A stretch of DNA of 64,000 nucleotides from Allium sativum. Lineage: Eukaryota > Streptophyta > Magnoliopsida > Asparagales > Amaryllidaceae. The notes beneath the pieces are model-generated. The model was not told where the DNA came from and did no database searches. It saw nothing but the letters and a program-made list of their open reading frames with translations. Where the stretch lies: contig CM060922.1 of NCBI GenBank assembly GCA_030737875.1, forward strand, positions 230,868,335 through 230,932,334, written 5' to 3'. Shown piece after piece: positions 60,007 through 64,000 of this stretch; position 1 is the first letter of the stretch, and every line of letters begins with the position of its first letter. Both the position numbers and the translations under genes were made by a program.

Positions 60007-61757
60007 ATACATGATGTCGTGATCATAGGCTGTAGGAAAATCCAACCACCTTTGCTGCCTCATGTTTGTCTTTTTGCGTAAAAAGGTATTTTAAGGATTT
60101 GAGGTCCGTATATAACTCGAACTTCTCACCTAACAAATGATGCCTCCACATTTTTAATGCAAACACGATTGCTAATAACTCCAAGTCATGAGTCGCATAC
60201 CTCATTTCATGTGGTTTGAGCTGATGGCTCGCATAAGCCATAACTCTTCCATGTTGCATCAACACAGCACCCAACCTTGTTCCACACGCATAGGTGTAAA
60301 CAGTCTAAACTTCAGGCATAGTAAGGACAGGAGCACTAGTTAACATTTCCTAAAGATTTATAAAGGCTTGCTCGCACTTCTCTGTCCATACAAATTTGAT
60401 ATCTTTCTTCGTCAGCTTCGTTAAACAAGAAGCGATCTTTGCGAAATCCTGGATAAACCTTCTATAATAGCTAGCTAAACCCAAAAGGCTTCTAATATCT
60501 ATAGCGGTTTCTGTCCTCTTCCAGTCCTAAACAGACATAACATTCGCAGGTTCAACAGAAATACCTTCTGTAGAAACAACCTGGCCCAAAATCTAACTTC
60601 CGAACGCCAAAAATGACACTTTGAGAGAATTTGCCTTCAAAATATTGTCCCTCAATGTTTCTAACACTATCCTCAAATGGCGTGTATGTTCCTCCTTGGT
60701 CTTAGAGTAGACCAGGATATCATCAATGAATAGAAGAACAAACTTATTCAACACATCTCGAAAAACCCGATTCATTAGGTGTATGAAATATGCTGGAGCA
60801 TTAGTTAGTCCGGACGTCATAACTAAGCACTTATAAAATTTATCGGACCTAAAAGCGGTTAAGGGTACACTCTCCTTTGCTACCCTCAATTGATGGAATC
60901 CCGTAGCAAGATCTAGTTGAGAAAACACACGACCCTATGGAGCTGGTCGAACAGGTCATCTATCCTAGGCAAGGGATACTTATTCCTAATAGTTCATTTG
61001 TTGATCTCGCGATAATCGACACATAATCTTAAAGAACCATCCGCCTTTGTAGCAAAGACAACAGGCGCTCCCCAACTTGAACAACTTGGTCGGATCAAGC
61101 CCTTCTTCAATAGATCATCCACCTGAATTGATAGCTCCAACTTCTCCTTCGGCACTAACCTTTGAACAGGCAACACGATAGGCTTTGCATCTTTAACCAA
61201 ATCAATGCGAAACTCTATCTCCCGATGAGGTGGTAAACCTGACACCTCCTCGAAGACATCCACAAATTCTTGAGCAATGGGAACAGAACTCAATTCTTCC
61301 TCTGCCATATCCAAGGAATAAAGGAAATCAGTCATAAGTGAGCTAGGTCCTCCACAAAATACTATGAAATATTTCCCTTCATCAGTCTTAAATGAGACAG
61401 TCCCCTACTTACAATCTAGAACCTCAGAATACGAGACAGCCAATCCATTCTGAGTAGGACATCAAAACCCATAAAACCCAAAACATATAAATCACAAGGG
61501 AAGAGTTCGTCATAATAAGAAATCGGAACTCCTAAGCATCCCATACAAAGATTTGCGGAGCCTCCAATAGGGTTCGACACACAAATAGATTCTAAAGCCA
61601 TTACTGGCTCAAGTTTCAGTTTATCAACAAGAGTACGAGAAATGTAATCGAGAGAAGCACCAGTATCAAATAAGACACGAATAGGAATGCCAAAAATAGA
61701 TAGAACACCTTCCATAACTTGCTTCCCCTTTGCTGCTGCAGAAGTGGAAGGTGCCAA
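60007..61757 (-). pseudogene. pol: Element A pol, 5' segment: protease, RT, RNase H (broken)
   Basis: Minus-strand order: protease with LFDTGAS (61757-61416); RT fingers with [18 protein letters not shown] and [12 protein letters not shown] (61335-60994); RT palm with FSQLDLATGFHQLRV and the catalytic LFIDDILVYSK (60928-60593); RNase [19 protein letters not shown] to [16 protein letters not shown] (60274-60023). The blocks lie in three different frames, so at least two frameshifts separate them, besides stops. The RNase H active-site aspartate appears replaced by tyrosine (YTYAC where YTDAS is usual; codon at 60292-60290). The frame runs into the element B insertion at 60006. Confidence 0.88.
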
Positions 61758-61790
61758 AGCTAAAGAAAAAGCTCGAGGTTGTTCCCCCTT

Positions 61791-62756
61791 CTAAAGAAGT
61801 GGACACTCCCTAGCAAAACGTCCCGGCTTATGACAGTTGTAGCTGCCATCCCTTGGAGAAAACTGAGCCTTGATCATTTGTGATTCAACCTTCGAATTCT
61901 TAGCAATTGGTGCCTTAAGCACAGGTGCCCTTTCCACCTGTTTCTTCTTAGCCTCCGTACAGTTCTTAGAAAAATGGCCCTTCTTCCCACAGTTATGACA
62001 AGTAAACCTACAGTTATCTTTATTTGGTTGAAACTTCCTCTTATATTCGCTAGTTGGTGCCGAATTAGCTGATTTTGGAACCAAACCCTCAAACTACAAT
62101 CCCATGTTTACCAAATCCAAATAGGGCGCCAAGATGTGGTTTTTCATATCTCGATGAAACTCAGGACACAATCCTGTAATGAGCTTATCATTCTTGTTCA
62201 GTGGCATATCAATCAGACTTGGTCCAAACAAAGACAATGTAGTGAATCGTTACTCGTACTCTGCTATCGTCATAGCCCCATGCCTCAAGTCCATGAAACT
62301 CTTGTATAATAAGGTCTTCCCAGCTTCCGGAACATATTTCTTTTCAAATTCCTCCTTAAATTGGGCCCAAGAAAAGTCATCCTCTTGGACATCCAAAGTA
62401 ATCAGATTCCACCAATCCGTAGCCGTATCAGTTAAATGTCGTGATGCCAATCGATGCTTCATTGCATCATCTAGCTCCATATCCCCATATATACGGTCAC
62501 ATAGCTTGACCCAAGTCTGAAATTCTATGATTGATTCCGAGCCACTAAACCTCATTCCCCCAAGTCCTTCATAGTCACGACAAAGTGAAGCAAATTCCAA
62601 CTAAGGCCTGACTTGCACAACCTCCTTTACAACACCCACAATCGGCTCCTCTACAGCAGCTGCATTCCTCGGTGCATGATTCTCACCATTAGTGACAGTA
62701 CTAGCTCGACCACCTCTACCTCTGCCTCCTCTAGAATTTGCAGTACGAGTACTCAT
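61791..62756 (-). pseudogene. gag: Element A gag (broken by four stops)
   Basis: ATG at 62756-62754 opens an RG-rich N-terminus (SRGGRGRGGRAS). The gag core follows (FSGSESIIEFQTWVKLCDRI, then the TDWWNLI tryptophan pair, then FEKKYVPEAGKTLLYKSFMDL). One zinc knuckle, CHNCGKKGHFSKNC, is intact; the second, YNCHKPGRFAREC, has lost its first cysteine and its histidine. Everything is in one frame, but stops lie at 62603-62601, 62252-62250, 62096-62094 and 61793-61791. Protease follows in the same frame, so gag and protease were one polyprotein. Confidence 0.88.
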
Positions 62757-63046
62757 AGTTTACTACCTAAATTATAACAAACATCTTTAGAATACTTGAA
62801 GATAGAATTATTTCAAGGAAACGATACAAAGAAGGGTTTACTACTAAGAAAGACCTTATTCAAGAAAGGGTTGCGAGAAATAGATGTTCCTAAGGAATAT
62901 TTTCAAAATCTAGTTTTCAAAATATAAATACGCTCTCATATGTATAATACACTCGACTCATTCTAGGGTGTCGCTTACCCCATCTCTAATGAGCCATACC
63001 CAACCAAAGCCAAGGTGTTATCTCAACCTTGTGCTTTGATACCAAA
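62757..63046 (-). other. Leader and primer binding site, element A
   Basis: The minus strand reads TGGTATCAAAGC at 63044-63033, two bases after the LTR end; a tRNA-Met primer site with one G-to-A change. About 275 bp of leader leads to gag. Confidence 0.85.
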
Positions 63047-64000
63047 TGTAACGACCCGACTTTTCGAACCTCGAAAGTCGACACTAAATACATCCACGGT
63101 ATTTGTGTGCCAAACATCCAAGTGCCGGAAAGTCGAATTGTTGGGTAAAATAAAAATAAAAAGAAGTAGAACAAGGAAGAAAGAACAGAACATCAGAATC
63201 TCACAGCGGAACGGAAATATATAATATCAACATAGTACAAAGGGTTACTCTAAATAAAGAAATTTTAGAGTTATAATAACCTAAGTACCATCATCAGCCT
63301 AGACAGTTATAACTGCCTGTCCCCACAATGTTGATGGGTACATAACTAATACAATACAACTGAAATAAAAATAGGTGGTAGATAATGGAAGCCTCCAGCT
63401 TGTCTTTCGAACTTTAAAGCATCCAAAGTAAAACCCGTCATACTCAACCAACTCGAAGGAGTACGAGAGGGTTTTAGGGAAAACAAAAACCAAGCGCCAG
63501 ACATCGGTCTGGTATGAGAAACTCAAGATATGCATTGCATGTAACAATATTGAGGGGACCGTGCAGATAACCGCTCAAGTTTTCCCCTCAAATGAAACCA
63601 ACCATTTATTAAGTTTACAATAGTTGTATAATGGATAATGCCTAGGGTGTAGAATATAAATAATTCATACAGCTAGAATGGTTACATTTGTAACATTTGA
63701 CAACTATTAAGTGTACAAACAAAACCGATAAGGCACATTCACATATTGGATTTTCCATCAGAGATCTCTCAATATAGATCCGAACTCCATGCACAAGGGT
63801 CAGAAAGTACCTCCGAGCGTCGCATATCTGTAGATAAAATATACCATAAGGTAAACACAACTTGCCCACGCACGAGACACCGAAGTGTACCATGTGGAAC
63901 CAAATATATCCAACTCCCATGCGCAACTTCGAGGAGCTCCTGCACGATTCGATATAAGCATACACTAGATATGGAGTCAATATATCCTGCCATAGATTAG
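63047..64000 (-). repeat. 5' LTR of element A (partial, runs off window)
   Basis: TGTAACGACCCGAC onward, matching 28343-29280 of the 3' LTR with scattered substitutions and indels (for example an extra TTTGTAACA near 63686). The remaining ~2.5 kb, the promoter and the outer target duplication lie beyond 64000. Confidence 0.9.

Larger units (their letters stand above)
28343..64000 (-). mobile_element. Element A: outer Ty3/gypsy chromovirus, interrupted
   Basis: Read on the minus strand, the order is 5' LTR (from beyond 64000 to 63047), primer site, gag, protease, RT, RNase H, [element B inserted], integrase, chromodomain, polypurine tract, 3' LTR (31784-28343). Protein order, chromodomain and tRNA-Met primer site place it in the chromoviruses. 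The pol gene resumes on the other side of element B in the correct order, which proves the nesting. It carries many stops, frameshifts and lost catalytic residues, as expected for the oldest layer. The right end of the 5' LTR is outside the window. Confidence 0.9.

Overview
This window is plant nuclear DNA. Essentially all of it is LTR retrotransposon sequence, and I see no host gene, rRNA, tRNA or CRISPR array. The coding regions are Ty3/gypsy gag and pol. A chromodomain follows the integrase, the primer binding sites match initiator tRNA-Met (TGGTATCAGAGC), and the LTRs are long (3.4-5.2 kb, TG...CA, starting TGTAAC/TGTGAC). Together these point to the chromovirus branch, most likely the Tekay/Del lineage. 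The host is a flowering plant; I cannot name the species.

Layout. (1) 1-1285 is the end of an old LTR. (2) 1286-19289 is a tandem array of one non-autonomous gag-only element (TR-GAG type): truncated LTR, gag, LTR, gag, LTR, gag, LTR, all on +. (3) 19290-28342 is a patchwork of LTR relics in opposite orientations plus about 0.3 kb of unassigned DNA. (4) 28343 to the window end is a three-level nest. Outer element A (minus strand, 3' LTR 28343-31784, 5' LTR from 63047) is split inside pol by element B (minus strand, 33433-60001). Element B's 5' LTR is split by element C (plus strand, 48459-59450, with target duplication GCCCA).

Coding state. Element B is the best-preserved autonomous copy: gag, protease, RT, RNase H, integrase and chromodomain lie in a single reading frame broken by three stop codons. 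Element A is heavily decayed, with stops, frameshifts and lost catalytic residues. Element C has almost no coding capacity; its 2 kb interior keeps only a short integrase fossil, so it looks like a large retrotransposon derivative (LARD) that moved using proteins from elsewhere. The three gag genes of the array are all broken.

The most interesting material is non-coding. The LTRs of the gag-only array and of element C are related, and both carry strongly self-complementary DNA just upstream of the TATA box, but with unrelated sequences: clustered GTCGAC palindromes in one, a perfect 11-bp-arm hairpin pair in the other. Element C's LTR also holds about 17 consecutive GGTTAAGT...ACTTAACC inverted-repeat units. 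No previously undescribed protein system was found.
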